Of a stretch of 64,000 nucleotides of DNA, positions 1-7,800 are shown piece by piece. Under the pieces are notes generated by a model. It did no database searches, was not told the DNA's origin, and was given only the letters and a program-made list of their open reading frames with translations. Each line of letters begins with the position of its first letter. Position 1 is the first letter of the stretch. Source of the DNA: an uncultured Prevotellaceae bacterium (GTDB lineage: Bacteria > Bacteroidota > Bacteroidia > Bacteroidales > Bacteroidaceae); the NCBI GenBank assembly GCA_900315095.1, contig OMXS01000006.1, positions 1 to 64,000 of the forward strand. The letters run 5' to 3'. Made by a program: the position numbers and the translations under genes.

Positions 1-207
1 CATTTGGCCACAAAGTTCCTTCCAAGTGAGGTCAGGGTATTGAAATTCAGAACCACTCACATGTGCGCCAAGTATAGGGAAAAGCATCGGAACGAGGGGC
101 TCGTGCATGCTTTTTGAAACCTGCGAGAGCAGAATTTTAATGCACTCTGTGCCTTTTCCGAGCCTTGGCATCTTAGGTGCTGTCTGTTTTGTAATATCGT
201 ATTTCAT
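1..207 (-). CDS. DUF3987-like protein, N-terminal part (runs off left edge)
   Basis: An ATG at 205-207 opens a frame that stays open to the window edge, giving 69 residues. The segment rich in HEPLVPMLFPILGAH and FQYPDLTWKELC resembles, from memory, the start of the DUF3987/VirE-associated primase-like proteins common in Bacteroidota islands. Their function is not established; they often sit beside HU-like proteins and amidases. The region upstream of the start holds a 24-bp inverted repeat (246-394), which fits the context usually seen for these genes. Only the N terminus is visible, so domain content cannot be confirmed. Confidence 0.6.
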   Translation of the reverse strand, partial: MKYDITKQTAPKMPRLGKGTECIKILLSQVSKSMHEPLVPMLFPILGAHVSGSEFQYPDLTWKELCGQM

Positions 208-245
208 TGATATACTGCTTTTTAGATGAAAATTTAATGTTCCAA

Positions 246-394
246 GCGTTACAGTTACAGCGTTACAGTCGTTTTTTTTGATATTTCACTACCCCTCAAT
301 ATATATATAAATACTTATATATCAATTAGTTATACAATCTTTAGAAGGGGGGGTGCGTTACGTTTTTATAACTGTAACGCTGTAACTGTAACGC
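246..394. repeat. Iteron-like inverted repeat, locus A
   Basis: A perfect 24-bp inverted repeat has arms at 246-269 and 371-394. Each arm is itself built from near-tandem GTTACAG units. A further GCGTTACG copy lies at 355-362. The roughly 100-bp interior is AT-rich, with a near-palindromic stretch of ATATA/TATAT around 300-322 and C-rich and G-rich tracts towards its two ends. It lies directly upstream of the DUF3987-like gene, so it may be a regulatory or replication site; that is inference. Confidence 0.8.
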
Positions 395-404
395 AAGGTC
401 TTGT

Positions 405-518
405 TCACTCACTTTCCTCTACCAGGCCATCGAGTGCCCAGAGGAGTTCGTTGCTCACGGCCATCGCATAGCGCACCACGTCGAAACCCTTTCCTGTCTT
501 TATAGGCTTGAAGTTAGA
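405..518 (-). pseudogene. Short remnant of a coding region
   Basis: Read on the minus strand, this stretch encodes about 37 residues ending ...VVRYAMAVSNELLWALDGLVEESE and a TGA stop at 405-407. It is bounded upstream by an in-frame stop and has no convincing ATG start except an internal methionine. The amphipathic composition looks like genuine protein, so I read it as the 3' end of a decayed gene. No family recognised. It sits between the hypothetical gene at 594-977 and inverted-repeat locus A. Confidence 0.35.
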
Positions 519-593
519 GCGATGTCAAGCGCAGCCCTCCAATATGTCAAAGGCCAAATAGTATATAGATCCCTTAATTTTTGGGAAAAGCCT

Positions 594-977
594 CTAACTC
601 CTAACCAAAACGTTATAGTTGGAGTCGAATTCTCTTGGATGTGTTCCTATGAATATGGCGTTGAGCAGACAGTTGGCAAGAATCTCTTCTTGAGACAAGT
701 CGACCTTTCCCTCCTTCTTTACGTCCATCCCCAAGAGCATGTCCCATGAGGTTTTGAAGTCTTTGTCCTCAGCGCCGAAATAACTTGCGTTGTACTCCTG
801 GTCTTCTATTATTTTATATTTGATGCTCCCCTTGCTTGGAGTGGGGCGCAGTTCAGCCAGTATGTCATAGGCATTCTTGAATTCTTTTCTATGCCGCTTG
901 GCATTAGGATACATGTTTATGATAGATGGGTAAATCTCATCGAATTCATAACTTAAAAGTAATTCCTTAAGTTTCAT
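594..977 (-). CDS. Small conserved hypothetical protein
   Basis: A 127-residue soluble protein starting MKLKELLLSYEFDEIYPSI. It has no signal peptide or membrane segment, is rich in charged residues, and resembles small Bacteroidota proteins of the DUF6557 type in its opening 'LKELL...FDEI' pattern; this is recalled, not searched. Function unknown. It is on the same strand as the DUF3987-like gene and may belong to the same accessory island. The start is followed immediately by good coding sequence, and upstream (978-1015) is AT-rich. Confidence 0.6.
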   Translation of the reverse strand: MKLKELLLSYEFDEIYPSIINMYPNAKRHRKEFKNAYDILAELRPTPSKGSIKYKIIEDQEYNASYFGAEDKDFKTSWDMLLGMDVKKEGKVDLSQEEILANCLLNAIFIGTHPREFDSNYNVLVRS

Positions 978-1015
978 ATTATCATTGTTTTATGTTCCAC
1001 TTGTTAAAGAAAGGA

Positions 1016-1771
1016 TTAAATATTGATTGTCAGTTCCACAGGGCAATGGTCTGAGCCATACACCTCGTTGTGGATGCTTGCTCCTTCCAGTTTTTCGGCA
1101 AGTCTTTCTGACACCACGAAATAGTCGATGCGCCACCCCGCGTTCTTCTCACGTGCATGGAAACGGTAACTCCACCACGAATATATGTCGGTCTTGTCGG
1201 GATAGAAAAAGCGGAATGTGTCTATGAATCCTTTCTGAAGCAGTTGGGTGAACTTCTCGCGCTCCTCGTCAGTAAAGCCCGCGTTCTTTCGGTTGGTCTT
1301 CGGATTCTTGAGGTCTATCTCCTTATGCGCCACGTTCATGTCTCCGCATACTATCACAGGCTTCTTCTCATCGAGGCTTTTCAGATAAGCCTGGAAGTCA
1401 TCTTCCCACTTCATCCTGTAGTCAAGACGCTTTAGACCGTCTTGTGAGTTCGGCGTGTAAACTGTAACAAGGAAGAAGTTATCCATTTCGAGCGTGATAA
1501 CTCTGCCCTCATGGTCGTGCTCGTCTATTCCTATGCCGTAACTGACGTTCAGCGGCTTCTGCCTTGTGTATATTGCAGTACCCGAATAACCTTTTTTGTC
1601 GGCGTAGTTCCAGTATGATTCATAACCGTCGAATGCCAAATCGAGTTGTCCCTCCTGCATCTTGGTTTCCTGAAGGCAGAAAAAGTCAGCATCAAGAGCC
1701 TTGAACGACTCCTCAAATCCCTTGCCGGCACATGCCCTTAATCCGTTAACGTTCCATGAAATGAGTTTCAT
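1016..1771 (-). CDS. xth: Exodeoxyribonuclease III
   Basis: About 251 residues, normal length for the ExoIII/AP endonuclease family (EEP fold). It removes nucleotides 3'-5' from duplex DNA and cleaves at abasic sites in base excision repair. Visible family motifs: SWNVNGLRA at the N terminus, LQETKM with the metal-binding Glu, VTVYTPNS, CGDMNVAH, the WSYRFHAREKNAGWRIDY block, and the C-terminal GSDHCPV with catalytic Asp-His. Two adjacent ATGs exist (1774 and 1771); the second gives the conserved MKLISWNVNG start. Its 3' end is 38 bp from the start of the small hypothetical gene on the same strand. Confidence 0.96.
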   Translation of the reverse strand: MKLISWNVNGLRACAGKGFEESFKALDADFFCLQETKMQEGQLDLAFDGYESYWNYADKKGYSGTAIYTRQKPLNVSYGIGIDEHDHEGRVITLEMDNFFLVTVYTPNSQDGLKRLDYRMKWEDDFQAYLKSLDEKKPVIVCGDMNVAHKEIDLKNPKTNRKNAGFTDEEREKFTQLLQKGFIDTFRFFYPDKTDIYSWWSYRFHAREKNAGWRIDYFVVSERLAEKLEGASIHNEVYGSDHCPVELTINI

Positions 1772-1933
1772 CATATGTATATTTTACGATTTAACAATTT
1801 CACTATTTTGCAATTTCTTTGTTTCTTAGGTAAGTATTTGCAAAGATACACATTATAATTGAGTAACCAAAACATTTACAATAAATGTAAACCATTTTAT
1901 CTCGGTTTTGTTGGCAAATCGAAAAATAATTAA

Positions 1934-1941
1934 TACCTTCG
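1934..1941 (+). promoter_or_regulatory. -7 box of Bacteroidota promoter
   Basis: TACCTTCG, one mismatch from TAnnTTTG, lies 30 bp before the helicase start at 1971, with TTTTG-type sequence roughly 20-25 bp upstream. Confidence 0.5.
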
Positions 1942-1970
1942 CAGTCAGAATCTACTAACAAGAAAACGAT

Positions 1971-3446
1971 ATGCAGAATAACGCAGAAAACAAGATAGAA
2001 CTTACCGACAGTCAGAAGATAGTGTTGAAGCAAATAATCGACTTCGTCGACAATACCGACTGTCGCGTATTTATACTCAAGGGATATGCTGGAACAGGTA
2101 AGACAACGCTCATGAAGTTTCTGATAGCCAAATTGCAAGAGAAGAAACGCAACTACCAGCTTCTGGCATCTACAGGAAGGGCTGCAAAGGTGCTCGCCAA
2201 CCTTTCGGACATGAATGGCAACACCTCGACCATTCACTCTATGGTCTATTCGTTCAACGGACTAAACAAGGAATACGACGAGAAGGAAGAACCGCAGGTG
2301 GGAAAGGACGGGCAGCTGTTTCTGGTATTCGAGCCGGCACAACTTGACGAGGAGTTGGTGCCAGAGATGATTTACATCATCGATGAGGCATCGATGGTCT
2401 CCGATATGACTTCCACAGACATCACGCAGGCGAAGTTCGGAAGTGGGCGACTGCTGAAAGAACTGCTCGACTACGACAAACGCAACGGCAGCAAGTTCAT
2501 ATTCGTGGGCGACCCCTGTCAGTTGCCTCCCATCGAAGAGTATTACTCGCCCGCTTTGATGAAAGACTATTTCGAGCGTGAGTTCGAGATGGGCGCACAG
2601 GAGGCCCAACTCACAGAGATAATGAGGCAGAAAGGGCGTAGCGGCATCGTTGATGCATCGAAACAGGTGAGAAACCTATACAACAATGCACCTGCCGACA
2701 AGAGCGGATACGGAGCGCAGCGCCTATGGGGGTTCTTGCCGTTCCGCCGCTATCAGGACATACAACTGCATCCCAATCTTGACGAGATGACCGGCTGTTA
2801 TGTAGAGAAGATAAAGACCTCAGGACTTAATAGTGCCGTGTGTATCTGTCGCAGCAACAAGGCATGTGGAGATCTCTCTGCCAACATCAGGGCACGATTG
2901 GGACATACAGCAGGAAAACTTGAAGTGGGCGATATGCTGATGGTGGTGCAGAACAATATACCGGCAGGTCTCGTTAACGGCGATATGGTGACCGTAGAGG
3001 AAATTAGTCAGCAAACAGAGGTAAGGGGGCGCCTTACTTTCCGTTATGTAAAGGTAAAAGAACTGTTTACAGAACACCATAGCTCATCTCTTATAATCGA
3101 GGACTTGCTTCATCAGTCGCGCCTTAACCTTGACAGTTATCAGCAGCAGGCTTTGTTCGTGGATTTCATCCAGCGTATGCGCAAGAAAGGAATAACCCAG
3201 AAGAACAATCGTAAAAGATTTTACGAGTTGATGATGCAAGACCCATACCTTAACGCCCTGCGCTGTGTCTTCGGATATGCCATAACATGCCATAAGTCGC
3301 AAGGAGGCGAATGGGAGGACGTGTATGTGCATGTGCCGCGCAACATCACCCTTAATCCTACTAAAGAGACTTACCAATGGCTCTATACCGCGATGACGCG
3401 TGCGAAGAACACCCTACACCTTGTCGATGAGTTCTACATAAAGTAG
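1971..3446 (+). CDS. RecD/UvrD-like ATP-dependent DNA helicase
   Basis: A 491-residue SF1-type ATPase. Walker A is GYAGTGKT (38-45) and Walker B is IIDEAS (136-141). The C terminus has the UvrD_C_2 signature AITCHKSQGGEW followed by WLYTAMTRAK, which forms helicase motifs V-VI. The layout matches stand-alone AAA_30/UvrD_C_2 helicases annotated as RecD-like in Bacteroidota. It probably acts in DNA repair or recombination; no RecB or RecC neighbours are present. A TACCTTCG box lies just upstream. It runs opposite to the CRISPR locus that follows it, with a 465-bp repeat-rich gap between. Confidence 0.88.
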   Translation: MQNNAENKIELTDSQKIVLKQIIDFVDNTDCRVFILKGYAGTGKTTLMKFLIAKLQEKKRNYQLLASTGRAAKVLANLSDMNGNTSTIHSMVYSFNGLNKEYDEKEEPQVGKDGQLFLVFEPAQLDEELVPEMIYIIDEASMVSDMTSTDITQAKFGSGRLLKELLDYDKRNGSKFIFVGDPCQLPPIEEYYSPALMKDYFEREFEMGAQEAQLTEIMRQKGRSGIVDASKQVRNLYNNAPADKSGYGAQRLWGFLPFRRYQDIQLHPNLDEMTGCYVEKIKTSGLNSAVCICRSNKACGDLSANIRARLGHTAGKLEVGDMLMVVQNNIPAGLVNGDMVTVEEISQQTEVRGRLTFRYVKVKELFTEHHSSSLIIEDLLHQSRLNLDSYQQQALFVDFIQRMRKKGITQKNNRKRFYELMMQDPYLNALRCVFGYAITCHKSQGGEWEDVYVHVPRNITLNPTKETYQWLYTAMTRAKNTLHLVDEFYIK

Positions 3447-3548
3447 AGCGCAGGTGGCAGTTATAAACGACTTGTAATATATTCTTCTTCATTTTAACTC
3501 TACAACAATTATCATAGTTGTCTGAAAATAAGCATTATTGCAGTAATG

Positions 3549-3800
3549 CTTACCTCTACTTTGCCTCTACTTTACCTCTACCTATCTTCTACTAAAATCT
3601 ACATAGAATGTTGTGTTAAGTGACCAGCAGAATGGGGTTAAACGTTGTTCATGTTGTATACCTTTGACAAGCGGAAAGTATATCTTTGACTATCCGAAAA
3701 GGCATTAATGGGGAACATAGGGAGCATCAACGACAAGACTGTTCTAATAACAGTAGAGTTCTGGTAGAACTTTAGTAGAGGTAAGGTAGAGGTAAAGTGA
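3549..3800. repeat. Iteron-like inverted repeat, locus B, with 22-bp units inside
   Basis: The left arm (3549-3605) repeats CCTCTACTTT/ACCTCTAC units; the right arm (3741-3800) holds the complement GTAGAGGTAAGGTAGAGG. The pairing is imperfect but extends over about 35 bp (3570-3605 with 3762-3797). The interior has units of about 22 bp, clearest at 3669-3690 (ending CTTTGAC) and 3691-3712. The rest of the 3447-3911 gap shows no gene. Confidence 0.7.
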
Positions 3801-3911
3801 TGAGAGGAAATCATGCAAAACCCCTTTAAAACAAAATGTTTTGAAGGTAATACTTTTTTTGTCTTGTAGAGGCAAATACAAAATTTAGGAAATACAATTC
3901 TATTTTTCCTT

Positions 3912-4614
3912 TCTATAATCCTTGTTATAATGGAATATGCTCTATGAGGTATTAACGATGTTGTTGTTCGTTCAGCAAACGTTAGGTCTAAATCCTTGTT
4001 ATGATGGAATATGCTCTATGAGTCACTGTAGAAACATGGTTAGCACAACACGGTGTTTTGTCTTAATCCTTGTTATAATGGAATATGCTCTATGAGCATT
4101 CGCGAACGGGCATATCACACTGAAGAGCATTATGCAGTCTTAATCCTTGTTTTAATGGAAGATGCTCTAAGAGTTATTGTAAAGGGCAAAATCGTATCTT
4201 TTTCCGAAGGCTAGTCTTAATCCTTGTTTTAATGGAAGATGCTCTAAGAGGGTTTCAGCATTATGCTGAAGCAGTCGAAGACTACTGAGTCTTAATCCTT
4301 GTTTTAGTGGAAAATGCTCTATGAGACTTATAAAGGTCGTGATATGGAAATTCCCGTCGTGTCTTAATCCTTGTTTTAGTGGAAAATGCTCTATGAGAGA
4401 AAATGTTTTCAAATCTATAATGGATGATTATTCAGTCTTAATCCTTGTTTTAGTGGAAAATGCTCTATGAGTCCCAGAGCATCGTCTTCACTACTTCGTT
4501 AGATGAGTCTTAATCCTTGTTTTAGTGGAAAATGCTCTATGAGAGCGTACTAAGTTCGATCCGAGTCTCTCACAGTTGTCTTAATCCTTGTTTTAGTGGA
4601 AAATGCTCTATGAG
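3912..4614 (-). CRISPR. CRISPR array 1: 10 repeats of 37 bp, 9 spacers of 34-40 bp
   Basis: Repeats start at 3912, 3986, 4060, 4137, 4214, 4289, 4361, 4435, 4507 and 4578. Plus-strand repeats run GTCTTAATCC... to ...GCTCTATGAG. Three variants occur in order: TTATAATGGAATATG at the left, TTTTAATGGAAGATG in the middle, TTTTAGTGGAAAATG at the right. The leftmost repeat is degenerate at its 5' end, which marks the leader-distal end. A canonical promoter reading leftwards lies at 4715-4745, so the array is probably transcribed on the minus strand. The crRNA handle would then be AUUAAGAC, typical in form for type III. Spacer lengths in order are 37, 37, 40, 40, 38, 35, 37, 35 and 34. Confidence 0.97.
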
Positions 4615-4714
4615 AGCAAGCAGACATAAATCCTTTTAAATAGAGCAAATAAGACTATTCGTATTAAATATCTCTTTCAAAATACGCGAAAAAAGCACTG
4701 CTTTTAACGGGCTG

Positions 4715-4745
4715 CAAAGGTACTAATAATATTCAATAAGTCAAA
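4715..4745 (-). promoter_or_regulatory. Leader promoter of array 1
   Basis: On the minus strand, TTTG (4742-4745) is followed after 19 bp by TACCTTTG (4715-4722), a full match to the Bacteroidota promoter pattern. It lies in the 158-bp AT-rich leader (4615-4772) and would start transcription about 95 bp before the first leader-proximal repeat. The box CGTTCTTTGAC (4740-4750) recurs in the leader of array 2. Confidence 0.75.
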
Positions 4746-4772
4746 GAACGATGGGGGTAAAGTGTCTTATAA

Positions 4773-5129
4773 TCAGTATTCCCTGAAACCGACGAAAGAG
4801 AACTCTGAGGTTTTCGATCCATCGGCGTTTTCTGTAACAATGCGCTCCGTGGTGGATGCCACGCACCGGATGCCCATGGATTTAAGGCGGGAAACGAGGT
4901 TATATACGAAAGTCATTTCTCCCATGATGTGCACTGTGACATCGCAATCATGGCTTTTCTCCACGATACTCTTGGCCGTCTCTTCTGCTATAGCCTCGAT
5001 GTTCTCACGACTGTCCTCAGGGTTGACCTGTGGAAAAGCCATATCCTCTATTTTGCCAAATTGCCTTGCCGCCTTCGTTTGCCTCTCGTCCCATTGGCTG
5101 GATGGGTGGTTGGTAAGGTTGATGAACAT
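4773..5129 (-). CDS. Small CRISPR-linked protein, candidate ring nuclease (Csx15/16/20-like)
   Basis: A 118-residue soluble protein starting MFINLTNHPSSQW. It has an N-terminal 'strand-NHP-x-W-x-Q-x-A' pattern, then IEDMAFPQVNP, a central VTVHIMGEMTF and a late RCVASTTER followed by EFSFVGFREY. The opening resembles the 'xFSHPLTxxQ' start of Csx15/Csx20-type CARF-like proteins, which are proposed ring nucleases. It starts 6 bp after the card1-like stop, so it is almost certainly translated from the same mRNA. Inference: it may degrade or sequester cyclic oligoadenylate and switch off the two CARF effectors. The coding call is firm; the function is a hypothesis. Confidence 0.8.
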   Translation of the reverse strand: MFINLTNHPSSQWDERQTKAARQFGKIEDMAFPQVNPEDSRENIEAIAEETAKSIVEKSHDCDVTVHIMGEMTFVYNLVSRLKSMGIRCVASTTERIVTENADGSKTSEFSFVGFREY

Positions 5130-5135
5130 AGTTGT

Positions 5136-6266
5136 TTACCTTTTGTTCTGGGTTTGTATTTGCTCATTAATGAGAACTTTAAGTGGGGGATTGTTAACAG
5201 GATTGTCCCGCCATAATGAGAAATTGAAATGAAGTATGTCATTGTCTTTGCATTTCTCAATAGCGTGTTCATATCTGTATCTGTTTTTTTCGTTAGGTTT
5301 ATCGTTGGTTACGAATAGACCTGTAGAACTTGTACCACTAAAGTTTTTTAGGGCACTGCGGAATTTGTCAATATCGGTGGTATCATGAATCATCGTTTTG
5401 CATTCAACGAAGAGCAATCTGTTCCCGAATTCTGCTATAATGTCAATTTCATTCTTTGCATTACCGTCAGAATCTGTAAACTCACAATTCAGCCATATGT
5501 TTTTGATGTTCTCATTCTGGCTTAGTTCTCTCGCTGTTTTCAGTTCGAACCACCCTGAATTGAAAAGAATGTCAAAGACGTGTTTGCTTTGAAACTCTTT
5601 AATGAAAACATTTCTTCCTGTTTTAAGCCTTATCTTTGCCCATTTTTCTTCAAGAGAGAACTCTAATGTTGAGCCATTTGCTGTTTCGATAAAGCCACTA
5701 TCCGAGCATTCTTTTAGGTTGTTCTTGTCTGTCAATTCATGAAAGTCTTTCCGGTTTATTTTCCGTACTTTTTCGACTGCTCGCAGCACTATAATATCCT
5801 CATCAGTGTATTCACTCAGCGCGCGGTAGGAAGTGAGGGAAGACCCATACAACTCAAATCTTTTGAAAGTGTCTATGCATCCTTGGTGCGTTTTTTTGAG
5901 AAGGATGTCTATGATGTTGTTAGTTTGATCGACATATATAAAGTGAACGTGTTCTTGGTTGTTGAAAACGAGGAAGAATGTCAACGACCATAGTTTTGTC
6001 CCGCTTGTCAGGTTTATGGTTTTCTCATAGTCAGCATATTCCTCATTTAACAGTAGTGCAAGTCTTTCAATTTCATCAAGGTCAATTGGTGAGCATTCCT
6101 TGATGATAACACTGCGTTTTTGGAACTGGTGACTGATTCTGCCTGCTTCTGCCCTGCTTTGAGGGGAACAGACAAGCACAACAGTATTTGCCTGACCGTC
6201 ATCTTTGATACCGATGTACTCAGGTATTGGCTGCCCGCCAACCAATGTGATATGAACTTTTTTCAT
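5136..6266 (-). CDS. Card1/Can2-type CARF nuclease
   Basis: 376 residues from the ATG at 6266; a TTG at 6278 would add four residues but the ATG gives the family start MKKVHITLVGGQPIP. The N-terminal CARF domain shows VHITLVGG and NLTSGTK (about 85-91). The C-terminal restriction-endonuclease-like domain shows NEIDII (Asp about 275) and VECKT (Glu about 288, Lys about 290), i.e. an intact PD-D/ExK centre. Length and layout match Card1 and Can2, which are activated by cyclic tetra-adenylate to cut single-stranded nucleic acids or nick DNA. It lies between the Csx1-type gene and the candidate ring nuclease with tight spacing. It should act in the cytoplasm as a second-messenger effector of the Csm complex. 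Confidence 0.92.
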   Translation of the reverse strand: MKKVHITLVGGQPIPEYIGIKDDGQANTVVLVCSPQSRAEAGRISHQFQKRSVIIKECSPIDLDEIERLALLLNEEYADYEKTINLTSGTKLWSLTFFLVFNNQEHVHFIYVDQTNNIIDILLKKTHQGCIDTFKRFELYGSSLTSYRALSEYTDEDIIVLRAVEKVRKINRKDFHELTDKNNLKECSDSGFIETANGSTLEFSLEEKWAKIRLKTGRNVFIKEFQSKHVFDILFNSGWFELKTARELSQNENIKNIWLNCEFTDSDGNAKNEIDIIAEFGNRLLFVECKTMIHDTTDIDKFRSALKNFSGTSSTGLFVTNDKPNEKNRYRYEHAIEKCKDNDILHFNFSLWRDNPVNNPPLKVLINEQIQTQNKR

Positions 6267-6278
6267 TAACAGATACAA

Positions 6279-7637
6279 TTATATGAGTTCTTTGTAAAAA
6301 GTGTTGAATGCTTTCTGGATGTTTTCGCGTATTACTTTTGCTGTATGTGCCTCTTTCTCGTCCCGCATTCCACTATGATTGATGTCATTTCGCTCGTCTG
6401 TAAGATTTCCAAAAGCAGAATAGATTTTTTCAGAGGACATGATTGGGTCAAAATAAAGTTTTCTGAGAATACTATCTTTTTCTATTTTGTTTATTATTTC
6501 AACTTTTTCACTTTCCTTCGTTTCCTTGTCATTTGTTTTTTTGTGAAATGCGAAAACCGTGTTAACATAACTTCTTTCGTCCTTGTCTTTATAATTCAGA
6601 TTGTAGCGAATACAAAAATATGACACGATACTTTCTTGAAGAATTGTTGCAGCCTGTTGATAAAGATTGTGCTCTATGCACCACCTCGCTGCTTCAAAGC
6701 CATTCTTAAGATTGGGTTTCCCACTGTTTCCTTCAAACGGGCTTAATGATTCTTTTACTTTAAGGATGATGGGGTTAAGTGGCTCTATCACAGCATCAAC
6801 ATAATCTGACAAATTATCCCTTAGTTTTGTGACATTTTCGCCAGACAAGATTTCTAACCCTCTGCATGTTTGAAAATCATTAACTATTCTTTCTAAACTA
6901 TTTGCCAGGTAATTTAATTTATTTGCATCATCCTTGCTGCCGCTCTTCAATCCCTTGTGCACAGCAGCCTGATGGTCAGTAATCAATTTCTTTATCTGTT
7001 TAGAATTTCCATTCCGAATATAATCTGCTGCCGCAAAAGTCCAGTCTTGTATTCCTGACAGAGGAAGCAAATCGATAATAGGAGCTTTGAGGTGTTTTTT
7101 CCCTTCTTCGTCTATAATTTCTTCCTTGACTTCAAAGTTTCCATAGGTAATGCTTTTTACTTCAATTCCTTTCAGAAACTTTGAGTAGTTAATCAGTACT
7201 AGTGCCAGCATTGGTAGAGACCTGAAACCATGCGTAATGTCGAAGTATAGTTTGTCTCCAGGCTCTAATACTTCATATACTCGTTTGAAAATCTCAAATA
7301 ATTCGGACTCGTTCTTACCGACGGGCAGTTGCTCAACTGTTTTGATTTGGAATGGATAGTGTTTCTTTGCAAGGCTTGTTTGAAGTCCTTCTTGAATAAT
7401 AGGCTCGTTTGTACCATATACCTTATGCCCATTGTCAAACCAGTTATTTGTTTTAGCGCCATCTGTAAGCAAAATATAGGCTACATCGTTATTGTTCCAT
7501 TCTTCCTTTTCTAACAGAAAATCCAGTGTTGCTTCTTGAATGTAGCGCACGCTTTCAGAGCAGAAATCATCTTTGTAATATCTGCATTCTTTATAGTTGG
7601 TAAATCCTAAAAATGATATGAAAACTTTTCTTGCCAT
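6279..7637 (-). CDS. csx1: Csx1-type CARF-HEPN ribonuclease (TIGR02221-like)
   Basis: 452 residues from the ATG at 7637. A longer reading from a TTG at 7787 would cross the promoter and is rejected. The N terminus MARKVFISFLGF and the block YFDITHGFRSLPMLALVLINY (about 131-151) are CARF hallmarks of the Csx1/Csx2 group. Near the C terminus RNDINH (Arg about 416, His about 421) is an intact R-x4-H HEPN ribonuclease motif. The protein should bind cyclic oligoadenylate and cut single-stranded RNA non-specifically. It is the first gene of a three-gene operon with card1-like and the small protein; its stop is 12 bp before the card1-like ATG. Confidence 0.93.
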   Translation of the reverse strand: MARKVFISFLGFTNYKECRYYKDDFCSESVRYIQEATLDFLLEKEEWNNNDVAYILLTDGAKTNNWFDNGHKVYGTNEPIIQEGLQTSLAKKHYPFQIKTVEQLPVGKNESELFEIFKRVYEVLEPGDKLYFDITHGFRSLPMLALVLINYSKFLKGIEVKSITYGNFEVKEEIIDEEGKKHLKAPIIDLLPLSGIQDWTFAAADYIRNGNSKQIKKLITDHQAAVHKGLKSGSKDDANKLNYLANSLERIVNDFQTCRGLEILSGENVTKLRDNLSDYVDAVIEPLNPIILKVKESLSPFEGNSGKPNLKNGFEAARWCIEHNLYQQAATILQESIVSYFCIRYNLNYKDKDERSYVNTVFAFHKKTNDKETKESEKVEIINKIEKDSILRKLYFDPIMSSEKIYSAFGNLTDERNDINHSGMRDEKEAHTAKVIRENIQKAFNTFYKELI

Positions 7638-7666
7638 AGTTAGTTCTTTTAGTTTGATATTGTTTG

Positions 7667-7674
7667 CAAATATA
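7667..7674 (-). promoter_or_regulatory. -7 box for the CARF effector operon
   Basis: TATATTTG on the minus strand lies 29 bp upstream of the Csx1-type ATG, with TTTTGTTGG as a possible -33 element about 23 bp further upstream. This lets the effectors be transcribed separately from the Csm genes, although read-through from array 2 is also possible. Confidence 0.6.
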
Positions 7675-7800
7675 ACTCTTTTTCTATAATAATCCAACAA
7701 AAGCAAATGAAATCCTTTTGAGTTGCGGAAAACTCTAGATTCCATCGCTCGACCATAAAGGGGCGCTTTTCTTACACGTAGCGACAAATAGAACTAATTA

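Noticed and set aside
4167..4412. Minus-strand frame with repeated EHFPLKQGLR segments
   Set aside because: It runs through repeats and spacers of array 1; the repeated peptide is the translated repeat.
7638..7787. TTG-initiated N-terminal extension of the Csx1-type protein by 50 residues
   Set aside because: The extension crosses a TATATTTG promoter box and the conserved protein start is the ATG at 7637.
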